In this document: positions 1-8,336 of the stretch, piece by piece
Layout: every line of letters begins with the position of its first letter
Position numbering within the stretch: position 1 is the stretch's first letter
Assembly (NCBI GenBank): GCA_049607205.1
Contig: JBMYWH010000011.1
Coordinates: 5,184-69,183 of the forward strand
Length of the DNA: 64,000 nt
Reading direction: 5' to 3'
Origin: JBELHR01 sp049607205
GTDB lineage: Bacteria > Bacteroidota > Bacteroidia > Flavobacteriales > Flavobacteriaceae
Position numbers and translations under genes: made by a program
Notes under the pieces: generated by a model
The model's database searches: none
What the model was told of the DNA's origin: nothing
What the model saw: only the letters and a program-made list of their open reading frames with translations

Positions 1-33
1 ATTATTTTAAAGCTCAGTTGACCTCATAATTAA

Positions 34-65
34 TTTGCTATGCATGCATAATAAATGTATATTTG
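34..65 (+). promoter_or_regulatory. Bacteroidota primary-sigma promoter
   Basis: A TTTG -33 element (34-37) is separated by 20 nt from a perfect TATATTTG -7 box (58-65). This spacing fits the TTTG-N17-23-TAnnTTTG consensus of Bacteroidota. Transcription should start near 70, giving a leader of about 10 nt for the gene at 80. Confidence 0.7.
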
Positions 66-79
66 AGAAAAACTAAAGT

Positions 80-1027
80 ATGAAAACTACTCTTAAAGAC
101 TTAATTGGCGTTACTCACCCTCTTATCATGGCACCTATGTTTCTGGTGTCAAATACAGCTATGGTGATTCAGGGAATGAAAGCTGGTGTAGCTGGTTGTA
201 TTCCTGCCTTAAATTACAGAACGCTTGAGGAGTTGCGTGCTGCTATTCAAGAAATGAAAGCCGCTAAAGTTAATGGAGGTTCTTTTGGAATCAACTTAAT
301 TGTCAATAAGAGTAATTATAAATACAAGGATCAACTCGAGGTATGCTGCGAAGAAGGAGTGGATTTTATAATCACTTCTCTAGGCTCGCCTCGTCATACG
401 ATTGCGCTTTGCAAACCTAAAGGGATCAAAGTGTTTTGTGATGTTGTAGGTGTTGAGCATGCAAAAAAAGTTGAAGATTTAGGGGCTGACGCGGTAATTG
501 CGGTTAACAATCAGGCTGGAGGACATCGAGGTGATTTAGGTCCTGAGGAATTGATTAAAGGTTTGAATGAGGCCTTGAATATTCCTGTGATTTCTGCTGG
601 AGGAGTAAGTTCAAAAAAGGATGTAGATTATATGCTGAGTCTTGGGGCAATTGGTGTTTCTGTCGGCAGTCCTTTTATTGCATCTGAAGAGGCTCCCGTG
701 TCTGAAGAATACAAACAGGCTTGTGTGGATTATGGAGCCAAAGATATTGTGATGACTGAAAAAATCTCAGGGACTCCCTGTACGGTTATTAATACACCTT
801 ATGTCCAGGATATAGGAACTGAACAAACTTGGCTCGAAGGCTTTTTGAACAAAAACAAAACCCTTAAAAAATGGGTTAAAATGTGGAGGTTTTCAGTGGG
901 AATGTCTCAGGTTACAAAAGCAGCAACAAAAGCTACTTACAAAACCGTTTGGGTAGCAGGTCCAAGTATTTCTACCACGACGGCCATAGAACCAATTTCT
1001 GTAATTTTAAAAAAATTCCTGCAATAG
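80..1027 (+). CDS. Nitronate monooxygenase-like FMN oxidoreductase
   Basis: This 315-residue protein belongs to the nitronate monooxygenase (2-nitropropane dioxygenase) family of FMN-dependent TIM-barrel enzymes. The family oxidises alkyl nitronates or acts as NAD(P)H-dependent enoyl or quinone reductases. Visible signatures are the N-terminal THPLIMAPM strand, the NQAGGHRGD loop near residue 144 that corresponds to the family's AGGH active-site motif, and the ISAGGVSS and GVSVGSPFIAS phosphate-binding strands near 170-200. Length is normal and no signal peptide is seen, so it should be cytoplasmic. It is transcribed alone from the promoter just upstream, and the next gene has its own -7 box. 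The physiological substrate cannot be told from sequence. Its start region (ATGAAAACT) is perfectly complementary to nine bases of the conserved core of the small RNAs at 9.3-9.9 kb. Confidence 0.85.
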   Translation: MKTTLKDLIGVTHPLIMAPMFLVSNTAMVIQGMKAGVAGCIPALNYRTLEELRAAIQEMKAAKVNGGSFGINLIVNKSNYKYKDQLEVCCEEGVDFIITSLGSPRHTIALCKPKGIKVFCDVVGVEHAKKVEDLGADAVIAVNNQAGGHRGDLGPEELIKGLNEALNIPVISAGGVSSKKDVDYMLSLGAIGVSVGSPFIASEEAPVSEEYKQACVDYGAKDIVMTEKISGTPCTVINTPYVQDIGTEQTWLEGFLNKNKTLKKWVKMWRFSVGMSQVTKAATKATYKTVWVAGPSISTTTAIEPISVILKKFLQ

Positions 1028-1033
1028 TTTTAT

Positions 1034-1041
1034 TACATTTG
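1034..1041 (+). promoter_or_regulatory. -7 box (TACATTTG) for the SprE/PorW gene
   Basis: A perfect TAnnTTTG box lies in the short gap after the oxidoreductase, 25 nt before the ATG at 1067. No convincing -33 element is visible. It suggests that the T9SS gene, probably with bactofilin and atpZ behind it, starts its own transcript. Confidence 0.5.
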
Positions 1042-1066
1042 AACATTCTGTTTATGGAGTGATTCT

Positions 1067-3145
1067 ATGTGTTTAAGGCGAATTTCTTATCTTTTATTTA
1101 TAACTGCTGTTTTTCTTTCTTGTGGAAGGAAGAACACTTTTATGTCTAGAAATTACCATCAGCTAAAGGCTGAGTATAATGTGCTTTACAATGGGGAAAA
1201 TTATCTCAATGAAGGGATAGATTTACTGAATGAGGGTTATGAAGAAGACTACTGGGAGGTTTTGACTGTAGAACCAGTCCTAGTTCAAGATACCTTGTTG
1301 GAAAAAAATGCATTGACCGCTCAAGCTGCTGATCTCTTTTTTAAGTCGGAAAAAAAGGCGGTAAAAACAATACAGAAACACTCTATTCAAGATTATGGTG
1401 TAGAGCAAAACAAAAGAATAGATGAGGCCTATTTATTATTAGGTAAGTCTAGGTATTATGACGGGCGTTTTCTGCCGGCATTAGAATCTTTTAATTTTGC
1501 GGTTCGAAATAACCCTATTGCAAATTATATAGATCCTTTGAGGATTTGGAGAGCCAAAACTAATATTCGCTTAGAGAATGAAGGTTTGGCGATTCGAAGA
1601 ATGAGAAGGCTTGTTAATGAGGATGATCTTCGGGAAGGAATAGCGTTTTCAGGATATACGGCGTTAGCCTTAGCTTATGAATCTACCGACAGCATTGAAA
1701 AGCAAAAGGAAGTTTTGGCTGCCTCTTTGAAAGAGAAAGGACAGCGAACTCAATTAGATCGCAATGAATTTATTCTAGGTCAAATTTTGTTCTTCCAAGA
1801 TTCTTTGAGTTTGTCCAAGTCTTATTTTGAGTCGCTAGTCAAAAAGTCCAAAAGCTCAAAAAAATACCAAGCACTGTCCTTAGTTTATTTATCTCATCCT
1901 AAATACAAACATTTGGACTCTGTGACAAAAAGTTCAATAGATCTAAGTAAAGAAATAGAGGATAGGCTGAAGAATCAATATTATCTAAATCAATTCGCTC
2001 TCTTGAATTATGCAATGGGGGAATTGACGGACTCCACAACTTATTATAAGCGTGCTGGGACTCATTCAAGTACTAATGATTTTATTAAAAAGAGATCCTG
2101 GAACGCTCTGGGAGATCTGGCCTTTGATAAAGGAGATATCCTTGAGGCTTCTGCCTATTATGATAGTATCCTCAACAGTCAAGAAGAATTAAATACCTTG
2201 TATTTATTGTCTTTAAATCGCAAGAGGTCTAGTATGGAAGAATTACGCGGCTTTGAAGAGGTTATTGCTAGTTCTGACAGTATATTTAAGCTCTGGGCTA
2301 TGAATAAGGAGGAGCAATTTGAATACTTTAAAGCATATTTATTAAGACAAAAGAGCCTAGGGCAAAAAAACCTTGAACCCACTCAAGCGGTCAAGAAGGC
2401 TTGGTATTTCAGTAATCCTTCTGTAGTTCGTTCAGGACTTCAGTCTTTTGAAAATACCTATGGACAAATAGAGAATAAAGACAATTGGAAGTATGATCTT
2501 ACTGTATCAAAGGGTAGGGTTTCTGATTCAGAGAAAGAAAGCGAGATGGAAAGCTTAAATCTTGAGGCAGCAGCTTTACAAGAATCTCTATTAGATCGAG
2601 AGGTGTATGGAGATTCATTAACTGAGTCTTATAAAAAAGCACTCTTGAAATCTTCTTTGCTATATATGGATCGTTTTGAGCGACCTATGATAGCTTATAG
2701 TAGGTTAAAACTATTGGAAAACTACGATTTGAGTTCTGAAGAGTTGTTAGTATTGTCCTATAGGTTGTATGTACTTGGTTTGGATGATGATTTGACTAAA
2801 TACAAAGAATTTTTAGAAATTAACTACCCTTCACATCCCTATACTCAAGTAGTTATGGGGAGTGTTGTTGAGTTAGAGGATACGGAACTAAGTCCTGAAG
2901 AGCAGTATCAGCAGTTGTACTATGACTTTGAGTCAAAGTGTTATGATGAGGTGATTGCTCAAGTTGATGAAAAGCTTCCAAATTTAGGCGATAAGCAAAT
3001 AATTATTAAATTTGAATTATTGAAAGTTTTAAGTTTACTTAGAACCCAAGAAGAAAGTCAGTCCCAAATGTATATAAATGAGTTCGTTTTGAAATTCCCA
3101 AATACTACAGAGGCCGAATACCTTCGGAAATTTATAAACAACTAA
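1067..3145 (+). CDS. sprE: T9SS lipoprotein PorW/SprE, TPR-rich
   Basis: This 692-residue lipoprotein resembles PorW/SprE, needed for type IX secretion and gliding motility. Evidence: a lipoprotein signal peptide ending FLSCG (lipidated Cys19), followed by the characteristic segment with YNVLYNGENYLNEGI, and then helical TPR-like repeats over the rest of the protein (for example around residues 110-150, 330-380 and 550-620). Known SprE proteins are usually somewhat longer (about 800-900 residues), so this is a short member. It should sit on the periplasmic face of a membrane and help recruit components of the PorKLMN/Sov machinery. A bactofilin follows after 13 bp. A T9SS cargo protein and a PorP/SprF partner lie at 39.4-43.4 kb, consistent with a working T9SS. 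The alternative is a generic TPR lipoprotein, but the N-terminal segment argues against it. Confidence 0.75.
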   Translation: MCLRRISYLLFITAVFLSCGRKNTFMSRNYHQLKAEYNVLYNGENYLNEGIDLLNEGYEEDYWEVLTVEPVLVQDTLLEKNALTAQAADLFFKSEKKAVKTIQKHSIQDYGVEQNKRIDEAYLLLGKSRYYDGRFLPALESFNFAVRNNPIANYIDPLRIWRAKTNIRLENEGLAIRRMRRLVNEDDLREGIAFSGYTALALAYESTDSIEKQKEVLAASLKEKGQRTQLDRNEFILGQILFFQDSLSLSKSYFESLVKKSKSSKKYQALSLVYLSHPKYKHLDSVTKSSIDLSKEIEDRLKNQYYLNQFALLNYAMGELTDSTTYYKRAGTHSSTNDFIKKRSWNALGDLAFDKGDILEASAYYDSILNSQEELNTLYLLSLNRKRSSMEELRGFEEVIASSDSIFKLWAMNKEEQFEYFKAYLLRQKSLGQKNLEPTQAVKKAWYFSNPSVVRSGLQSFENTYGQIENKDNWKYDLTVSKGRVSDSEKESEMESLNLEAAALQESLLDREVYGDSLTESYKKALLKSSLLYMDRFERPMIAYSRLKLLENYDLSSEELLVLSYRLYVLGLDDDLTKYKEFLEINYPSHPYTQVVMGSVVELEDTELSPEEQYQQLYYDFESKCYDEVIAQVDEKLPNLGDKQIIIKFELLKVLSLLRTQEESQSQMYINEFVLKFPNTTEAEYLRKFINN

Positions 3146-3158
3146 ATACCCCAAACTT

Positions 3159-3551
3159 ATGTTTAATGAAAAGAAAGCCACTCCAGCAAAGGAGACCCAA
3201 ATTAATGTAATTAGTGCTAGTACTAAGATTACAGGAAGTGTAGAATCGAATGGAGATTTCCGTATCGATGGTGAAGTACAAGGAGATGTTAGTACTCAAG
3301 GTAGAGTTGTTATTGGCAAAACCGGGGTTGTAAAAGGAAGTGTTACTTGTGTTAATGCAGATATTGAAGGTGTGTTTGATGGAGACTTAAAGGTTGCTGA
3401 AACCTTAAGTTTGTTTAAGACTGCTCAAGTGTCTGGAGATACTGTTGTTGGTAAGTTGTCGGTAGAAGCTGGTGCTTCTTTAAATGGAACCTGCGGTATG
3501 AAGGGTTCGGTGAAGGAACTGAATAAGGATAACGTTGAAAAAACCGCTTAA
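3159..3551 (+). CDS. Bactofilin (polymer-forming cytoskeletal protein)
   Basis: This 130-residue protein is a bactofilin. These proteins fold as a small right-handed beta-helix and polymerise without nucleotide into membrane-associated filaments that position cell-wall or motility machinery. The sequence shows a short disordered N-terminus (about 1-20) and then regular short strands rich in Gly and Val, such as ITGSVESNGDFRIDGEVQGDV and a second turn around VVIGKTGVVKGSV. It lies 13 bp after sprE/porW. Its 3' end overlaps the next gene, atpZ, by 17 bp, so the two are probably translationally coupled. Cytoplasmic, with no signal peptide. Confidence 0.88.
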   Translation: MFNEKKATPAKETQINVISASTKITGSVESNGDFRIDGEVQGDVSTQGRVVIGKTGVVKGSVTCVNADIEGVFDGDLKVAETLSLFKTAQVSGDTVVGKLSVEAGASLNGTCGMKGSVKELNKDNVEKTA

Positions 3552-3744
3552 TAATTTCTTAAGATTATCAGGAGTAGGAATCCAATTTGGAGCTGTAATC
3601 TGGCTGTGTTCTAGGTTGGGGGCTTATTTGGATTCTTATTTCGAAACAAATGATAATACCTATACTATAATCGTAGTAATTGTGGGTTTTGTGTTATCCA
3701 TGTATTCTTTAATCGCTCAATTGAAAAAAATTCAAGATGATTAA
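3535..3744 (+). CDS. atpZ: AtpZ/AtpI-family ATP synthase assembly protein
   Basis: This 69-residue protein has two transmembrane helices (about residues 10-30 and 42-62) separated by a short loop. It matches the AtpZ/AtpI family, which lies just upstream of F-type ATP synthase genes and helps c-ring assembly or cation supply. The start is a TTG inside the end of the bactofilin gene; no nearby ATG exists in this frame, and the N-terminus MKKPLNNFLRLSGVGIQ is typical of flavobacterial homologues. It overlaps the bactofilin by 17 bp and the next gene by 8 bp, so all three are probably co-translated. Confidence 0.75.
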   Translation: MKKPLNNFLRLSGVGIQFGAVIWLCSRLGAYLDSYFETNDNTYTIIVVIVGFVLSMYSLIAQLKKIQDD

Positions 3745-4111
3745 ATCTTTGATGCTCTATTTGAGCGGACTGGTTCTCGGTCTAGTTTTATTAATATTTG
3801 GTCATCAATGGTGGTTCGATTCCATGAGTTTCTCCTATTCCCATGAAGTGATGCGGCTTTGCTATTCTGTGAACGCTTTGATGGCTGTTTTTATTGTCTT
3901 TTTAATCTATTTGTTAAGAAATAAGTTCCGTGATGAGCTCGGTTTCTTGTTTTTGTTCGGAAGCTTATTTAAGTTTTTGATTTATTTCGTCTTTTTTAAA
4001 TCCCTCTTGGGTGATGCCCGTTTGGATTTTACAATTTTCTTCTTCCCGTATCTTTTTAGCTTGTTGTTTGAAGTGTTTTGCCTTGTAAAAATCTTGAAAT
4101 CAGATGGTTAA
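3737..4111 (+). CDS. DUF6168-type membrane protein
   Basis: This 124-residue integral membrane protein has about four hydrophobic helices (near residues 3-25, 37-60, 68-88 and 95-118). It looks like the DUF6168 family found between atpZ and atpB in flavobacteria. Position and topology recall AtpI/UncI, an accessory protein for ATP synthase assembly, but no catalytic motif is present and the role is unproven. It overlaps atpZ by 8 bp. A strong -7 box lies between it and atpB, so atpB can also be transcribed independently. Confidence 0.65.
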   Translation: MIKSLMLYLSGLVLGLVLLIFGHQWWFDSMSFSYSHEVMRLCYSVNALMAVFIVFLIYLLRNKFRDELGFLFLFGSLFKFLIYFVFFKSLLGDARLDFTIFFFPYLFSLLFEVFCLVKILKSDG

Positions 4112-4185
4112 AATCGTAAAATGACAAATATCATCTGGAAGCAGAATAATTAAAGAAAACGTTTTTTTAATTTGTTTGAAAGGGA

Positions 4186-4193
4186 TATATTTG
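4186..4193 (+). promoter_or_regulatory. -7 box (TATATTTG) for the atpBEFHAG operon
   Basis: A perfect TAnnTTTG box sits 31 nt before the atpB ATG at 4225, in a 113-bp AT-rich gap. A T-run about 20 nt upstream could serve as a weak -33 element. The implied leader is about 25 nt. Confidence 0.55.
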
Positions 4194-4224
4194 CAGCGTT
4201 TTTAGACACTGATAATTGAACGAA

Positions 4225-5319
4225 ATGACAAAAACATTTTTCAAAGCATTAATAATGTTTCTTTCTATAACTGCATTTGCACAGGAAGGACATCAAGTAG
4301 AGTTTGGAGTAGAAGGAGATAAAGTTTCTAGTGTAGATAAGAAAGAGATTTCTGAATTCATAGGGCACCACCTTCAAGATTCTTATGATTTTAATCTTTT
4401 TTCTTGGAAAGGAGAAGACGGTCATGAGCATCATTTCGGTTTTCCATTACCTGTTATTCTTTATGATAACGAGGCAGGTTTACAGGTTTTCATGTCGTCT
4501 AAATTACATCATGGTGAAGCTGTTGCTCACGTAGGTGATTCTTTTTATAAAGTGGACCATGGGAAAATTTACAAAACTAACGCTGAAGGAGTAATTAACT
4601 ATGGTGCAGATCATCATGCTACTAACGAAAAGCCATTAGATTTTTCTATCACTAAGAATGTCTTTATGATTTTTGTGGTGTCTCTTTTGATGTTGTGGAT
4701 GTTTAGTTCTTTTGCTAAGTCTTATAAAAAAGGACCTATTCCAACAGGAGGTGCTCGTTTCTTTGAGCCTATCATCCTTTATATTAGAGATGATATTGCT
4801 GTTCCAAATATCGGTGAGAAGAAATATAAGAAATACATGCCGTATTTGTTAACTGTATTCTTCTTTGTTTGGTTCTTAAACTTGTTTGGATTAACTCCGC
4901 TTGGTGTGAATGTAACAGGGAATATTACAGTGACTATGTCTCTTGCTTTAATTACTTTCTTTATTACAAATATTACAGCAAATAAAAACTATTGGGGACA
5001 TATCTTTTGGATGCCAGGAGTTCCAGTGTTGATGAAATTTGTCTTAGCTCCAATTGAATTGTTAGGAGTATTTATCAAGCCTTTTGCATTAATGATTCGT
5101 TTGTATGCAAATATGGTTGCAGGACACACTGTTTTAATGAGTATTATCGGACTAATGTATATCTTCCATAACTGGTTAGGTTCAAGTTTATCTTTTGGAT
5201 TAGCTTTTGCTCTGTCAATTTTGGAACTATTAGTTGCAGCTTTACAAGCTTATATTTTTACAATGTTATCAGCCCTTTATTTTGGTTCTGCCAATGAAGA
5301 GCATCACGATGACCACTAA
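4225..5319 (+). CDS. atpB: ATP synthase F0 subunit a
   Basis: This 364-residue protein is the membrane stator subunit that carries the proton half-channels. The C-terminal half has the usual helices, including MIRLYANMVAGHTVL with the essential arginine that faces the c-ring. The N-terminus starts with a cleavable signal peptide ending ITAFAQ, followed by about 120 residues of His- and Asp-rich periplasmic sequence. Bacteroidota subunit a proteins are commonly extended in this way. The longest frame begins at a TTG (4216), but the ATG at 4225 gives a proper signal peptide. First gene of the atpBEFHAG run. Confidence 0.95.
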   Translation: MTKTFFKALIMFLSITAFAQEGHQVEFGVEGDKVSSVDKKEISEFIGHHLQDSYDFNLFSWKGEDGHEHHFGFPLPVILYDNEAGLQVFMSSKLHHGEAVAHVGDSFYKVDHGKIYKTNAEGVINYGADHHATNEKPLDFSITKNVFMIFVVSLLMLWMFSSFAKSYKKGPIPTGGARFFEPIILYIRDDIAVPNIGEKKYKKYMPYLLTVFFFVWFLNLFGLTPLGVNVTGNITVTMSLALITFFITNITANKNYWGHIFWMPGVPVLMKFVLAPIELLGVFIKPFALMIRLYANMVAGHTVLMSIIGLMYIFHNWLGSSLSFGLAFALSILELLVAALQAYIFTMLSALYFGSANEEHHDDH

Positions 5320-5353
5320 TTTTTGAATGTTTAATTTTTAAAATAAATATATT

Positions 5354-5542
5354 ATGGAAATTCCATCAATCGTAGGAGCAGGATTAATCGTAATCGGAGC
5401 AGGAATGGGAATCGGTAGAATCGGTGGTTCAGCAATGGACGCAATCGCTCGTCAACCAGAAGCTTCAGGTAAGATCCAAACTGCAATGTTGATTGCAGCT
5501 GCACTTATTGAAGGTATTGGTTTTGCTGCATTATTTGCATAA
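5354..5542 (+). CDS. atpE: ATP synthase F0 subunit c
   Basis: This 62-residue hairpin protein forms the rotor ring. Helix 1 carries the Gly repeat GAGMGIG (residues 15-21), the polar loop has RQPEAS (33-38), and the ion-binding carboxylate is Glu53 in ALIEGIGFA. Glu53 is followed by Gly rather than Ser/Thr, and no Na+-type Gln/Ser ligand set is visible, so a proton-binding ring is expected. It is short for the family (usually 70-85 residues) but complete. A strong hairpin follows in the gap before atpF. Confidence 0.95.
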   Translation: MEIPSIVGAGLIVIGAGMGIGRIGGSAMDAIARQPEASGKIQTAMLIAAALIEGIGFAALFA

Positions 5543-5559
5543 ACCTTACAAAATTCAAT

Positions 5560-5588
5560 CCTAGCTGTGACGGTTGGTTACAGCTAGG
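5560..5588 (+). promoter_or_regulatory. Intercistronic hairpin between atpE and atpF
   Basis: A 12-bp stem (CCTAGCTGTGAC with GTTACAGCTAGG, one G-U pair) closes a 5-nt loop and is not followed by a T-run. It is therefore unlikely to stop transcription outright. In this position it may protect the 3' end of atpE mRNA or dampen expression of the genes behind it, raising the c-subunit ratio. Confidence 0.55.
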
Positions 5589-5633
5589 TTGATTATTAAA
5601 ATTTAAACTTAAGTACTAAATAACGATATATAT

Positions 5634-6131
5634 ATGGAATTGTTAAACGAATTTTCTCCTGGATTGTTCCTTGCCCAAACGGCAATTTTCATTCTTTTGG
5701 TGATCTTGTTGAAGAAGTTTGCATGGAAACCAATTTTAGATGCTGTTGAGGAGCGTGAAGAAGGAATCAAAAAGGCTTTAGAGTCTGCGGAAGATGCTAA
5801 ACAAGAAATGGCAAATATCGCTTCTGATAACGAGAAGATTTTGAAAGAAGCTCGTTCTCAAAGAGATGGTATTTTGAAAGATGCTAAGACTATGAAGGAG
5901 AGCATTATTTCTGAAGCAAAGGAGGAGGCTCAAGTGCAAGCTGATAAAATTATCAAGCAGGCTAAAGAAGCTATGGAGACTGAGAAGGCTGCTGCTATTT
6001 CTGTATTGAAGGCTCAAGTTGCTGAATTATCTATTTCTATTGCAGAGAAAGTTGTTCAGAAAGAATTGGCTGCAGATAAAGACCAATTGGCTTTAGTTGA
6101 GGATAAATTGAAGAATGTTACCTTAAACTAA
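5634..6131 (+). CDS. atpF: ATP synthase F0 subunit b
   Basis: This 165-residue peripheral-stalk subunit has one N-terminal transmembrane helix (about residues 9-28, ending LLKKFAWKPI). A long charged Ala/Glu/Lys-rich coiled coil follows (about 35-150) and dimerises to hold F1 static. Normal length for bacterial b subunits. It lies between atpE and atpH with short gaps. Confidence 0.94.
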   Translation: MELLNEFSPGLFLAQTAIFILLVILLKKFAWKPILDAVEEREEGIKKALESAEDAKQEMANIASDNEKILKEARSQRDGILKDAKTMKESIISEAKEEAQVQADKIIKQAKEAMETEKAAAISVLKAQVAELSISIAEKVVQKELAADKDQLALVEDKLKNVTLN

Positions 6132-6142
6132 TCTAAAGGTAT

Positions 6143-6700
6143 ATGAAGAATATTAAAGCACCACATCGTTACGCAAAGGCTGTCCTTAATCTTGGATTAG
6201 AAAAGGACTTAGCTGACGTAATTGATGCAAATATGAAGTTGATCGCTGAGACGATTGATGAGAATATTGAACTTCGAGCTGTTCTTGAAAGTCCTGTGAT
6301 TAAATCAGACTTGAAATTAGCGGTATTGAAGGATTTATTTGAGTCAAAAGTAAATGCGATTTGCGTGGGTCTATTTAATGTTTTAGTGGAAAATAAACGT
6401 TTGCCTTTATTGAGAGATATTGCTGCGCAATACAACGTTTTATACAATCACTTTAAAGCAGTAGATAGGGCTATTGTTACGACTGCTGTTCCGCTTTCAG
6501 CTGATCTTGAGACCAAGGTTCTTGCTAAAGTAAAGGAATTAACAGGAAAAGAAGCTGCAATTGAAAATGTAGTTGACAGTAGTATTATTGGAGGATTTAT
6601 CTTGCGTATCGGTGATTTACAATACGATGCAAGTATTTCTAACCAGCTTAACTCTTTAAGACAAGCCTTTGATACAAGTGCTTTCGAAAAAAAGATTTAA
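6143..6700 (+). CDS. atpH: ATP synthase F1 subunit delta
   Basis: This 185-residue delta (OSCP-like) subunit links the b-dimer to the top of the alpha3beta3 head. The helical N-terminal domain begins with RYAKAVLNLG and contains the conserved LFNVLVENKRLPLL segment near residues 75-90. The C-terminal domain ends with the conserved GGFILRIGDLQYDASI near residue 150. Start ATG lies 11 bp after atpF. Confidence 0.94.
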   Translation: MKNIKAPHRYAKAVLNLGLEKDLADVIDANMKLIAETIDENIELRAVLESPVIKSDLKLAVLKDLFESKVNAICVGLFNVLVENKRLPLLRDIAAQYNVLYNHFKAVDRAIVTTAVPLSADLETKVLAKVKELTGKEAAIENVVDSSIIGGFILRIGDLQYDASISNQLNSLRQAFDTSAFEKKI

Positions 6701-6738
6701 GCAAACTAATTAAGAACCTTCGGAATTAAAAATATAAT

Positions 6739-8319
6739 ATGGGAGCAATTAAGCCAGCTGAAGTATCAGCAATTTTAAAGAAACAATTAACGAATTTCGA
6801 CACTTCAGCTAGTCTAGACGAAGTGGGAACTGTATTACAAGATGGTGATGGTATTGCCCAAGTATACGGTTTATCAAATGTACAATACGGAGAACTTGTA
6901 GAATTCGAGGGAGGTCTTGAAGGAATGGTTCTTAACTTGGAAGAGGATAACGTAGGGGTTGTACTTTTAGGAGAAGCAACTGGAGTAAAGGAAGGATCTA
7001 CGGTTAAGAGAACTAAGCGTATTGCTTCATTACAAGTTGGAGAAGGAATTGTTGGGCGTGTAGTTGATACACTAGGTAACCCAATTGATGGTAAAGGACC
7101 AATTGCTGGAGAAACATTTGAAATGCCATTAGAGCGTAAAGCTCCTGGGGTTATTTTCCGTGAGCCGGTAACTGAACCAATGCAAACTGGGATTAAGGCA
7201 ATTGATGCTATGGTACCAATTGGACGTGGTCAACGTGAGCTTATTATTGGTGACCGTCAAACTGGTAAGTCTACAGTTGCTATTGATACCATTTTGAACC
7301 AAAAGGAATTTTTTGATGCTGGAGAACCAGTATTCTGTATCTATGTTGCTATCGGACAGAAAGCATCTACTGTTGCAGGTATTGTGAATTTATTAGAAGA
7401 AAAAGGAGCTCTTGCCTATACTGTAGTTGTTGCTGCAAATGCTTCAGATCCTGCTCCAATGCAGGTATATGCTCCATTTGCAGGAGCGGCGATTGGTGAG
7501 TACTTCCGTGATACGGGACGTCCAGCACTTATCGTATATGATGATTTATCTAAACAAGCTGTAGCTTACCGTGAACTTTCTTTATTGTTAAGAAGACCAC
7601 CGGGACGTGAAGCTTATCCTGGGGATGTATTCTATTTACACTCTCGTTTATTAGAACGTGCGGCTAAGGTAATCAACGATGATACTATTGCTTCACAAAT
7701 GAATGATGTACCAGCTTCAATTAAGCATTTAGTAAAAGGAGGAGGATCTCTTACGGCACTTCCAATTATTGAAACTCAAGCAGGTGATGTATCGGCATAT
7801 ATTCCTACAAACGTAATTTCTATTACGGATGGTCAGATTTTCTTAGAAGGTGATTTGTTTAATGCAGGTGTTCGTCCAGCGATTAACGTAGGTATTTCTG
7901 TATCTCGTGTTGGAGGTTCTGCTCAGATTAAATCAATGAAGAAGGTATCTGGTACTTTGAAGTTAGATCAAGCGGCTTACCGTGAACTTGAAGCTTTTGC
8001 TAAGTTTGGATCTGATCTTGATGCTGCTACTTTAAATGTAATTGAAAGAGGTAAGCGTAACGTTGAGATTCTTAAGCAAGGACAAAACTCTCCAGCTAAG
8101 GTTGAAGATCAGGTTGCTATTATTTATGCAGGTTCTAAGAACTTGTTAGCAAATGTTCCTGTTGATAAAGTTAAATTGTTCGAATCTGAGTTTTTATCTT
8201 ATATGAACTTAAAGCATAAAGATGCTTTAGAGGAGTTAAAAGCAGGTAAATTAACAGATAACGCGATTAAGGCGATTGAGAAGTCGGCTAAAGAGATTTC
8301 ATCTCAGTTCGCATCATAA
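6739..8319 (+). CDS. atpA: ATP synthase F1 subunit alpha
   Basis: This 526-residue non-catalytic nucleotide-binding subunit has an N-terminal beta-barrel (about 25-95), a P-loop GDRQTGKST at 171-179, the conserved LSKQAVAYRELSLLLRRPPGREAYPGD region near 275-300 that includes the ATP-synthase alpha signature, and a helical C-terminal domain. Length and motifs are normal. It lies between atpH and atpG. The catalytic beta subunit gene is not here. Confidence 0.97.
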   Translation: MGAIKPAEVSAILKKQLTNFDTSASLDEVGTVLQDGDGIAQVYGLSNVQYGELVEFEGGLEGMVLNLEEDNVGVVLLGEATGVKEGSTVKRTKRIASLQVGEGIVGRVVDTLGNPIDGKGPIAGETFEMPLERKAPGVIFREPVTEPMQTGIKAIDAMVPIGRGQRELIIGDRQTGKSTVAIDTILNQKEFFDAGEPVFCIYVAIGQKASTVAGIVNLLEEKGALAYTVVVAANASDPAPMQVYAPFAGAAIGEYFRDTGRPALIVYDDLSKQAVAYRELSLLLRRPPGREAYPGDVFYLHSRLLERAAKVINDDTIASQMNDVPASIKHLVKGGGSLTALPIIETQAGDVSAYIPTNVISITDGQIFLEGDLFNAGVRPAINVGISVSRVGGSAQIKSMKKVSGTLKLDQAAYRELEAFAKFGSDLDAATLNVIERGKRNVEILKQGQNSPAKVEDQVAIIYAGSKNLLANVPVDKVKLFESEFLSYMNLKHKDALEELKAGKLTDNAIKAIEKSAKEISSQFAS

Positions 8320-8336
8320 TTAAAATACTTTAGAGT

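Noticed and set aside
5354..5542. Sodium-translocating c-ring
   Set aside because: The ion-site Glu53 is followed by Gly, not Ser or Thr, and the typical Na+ ligands are absent.
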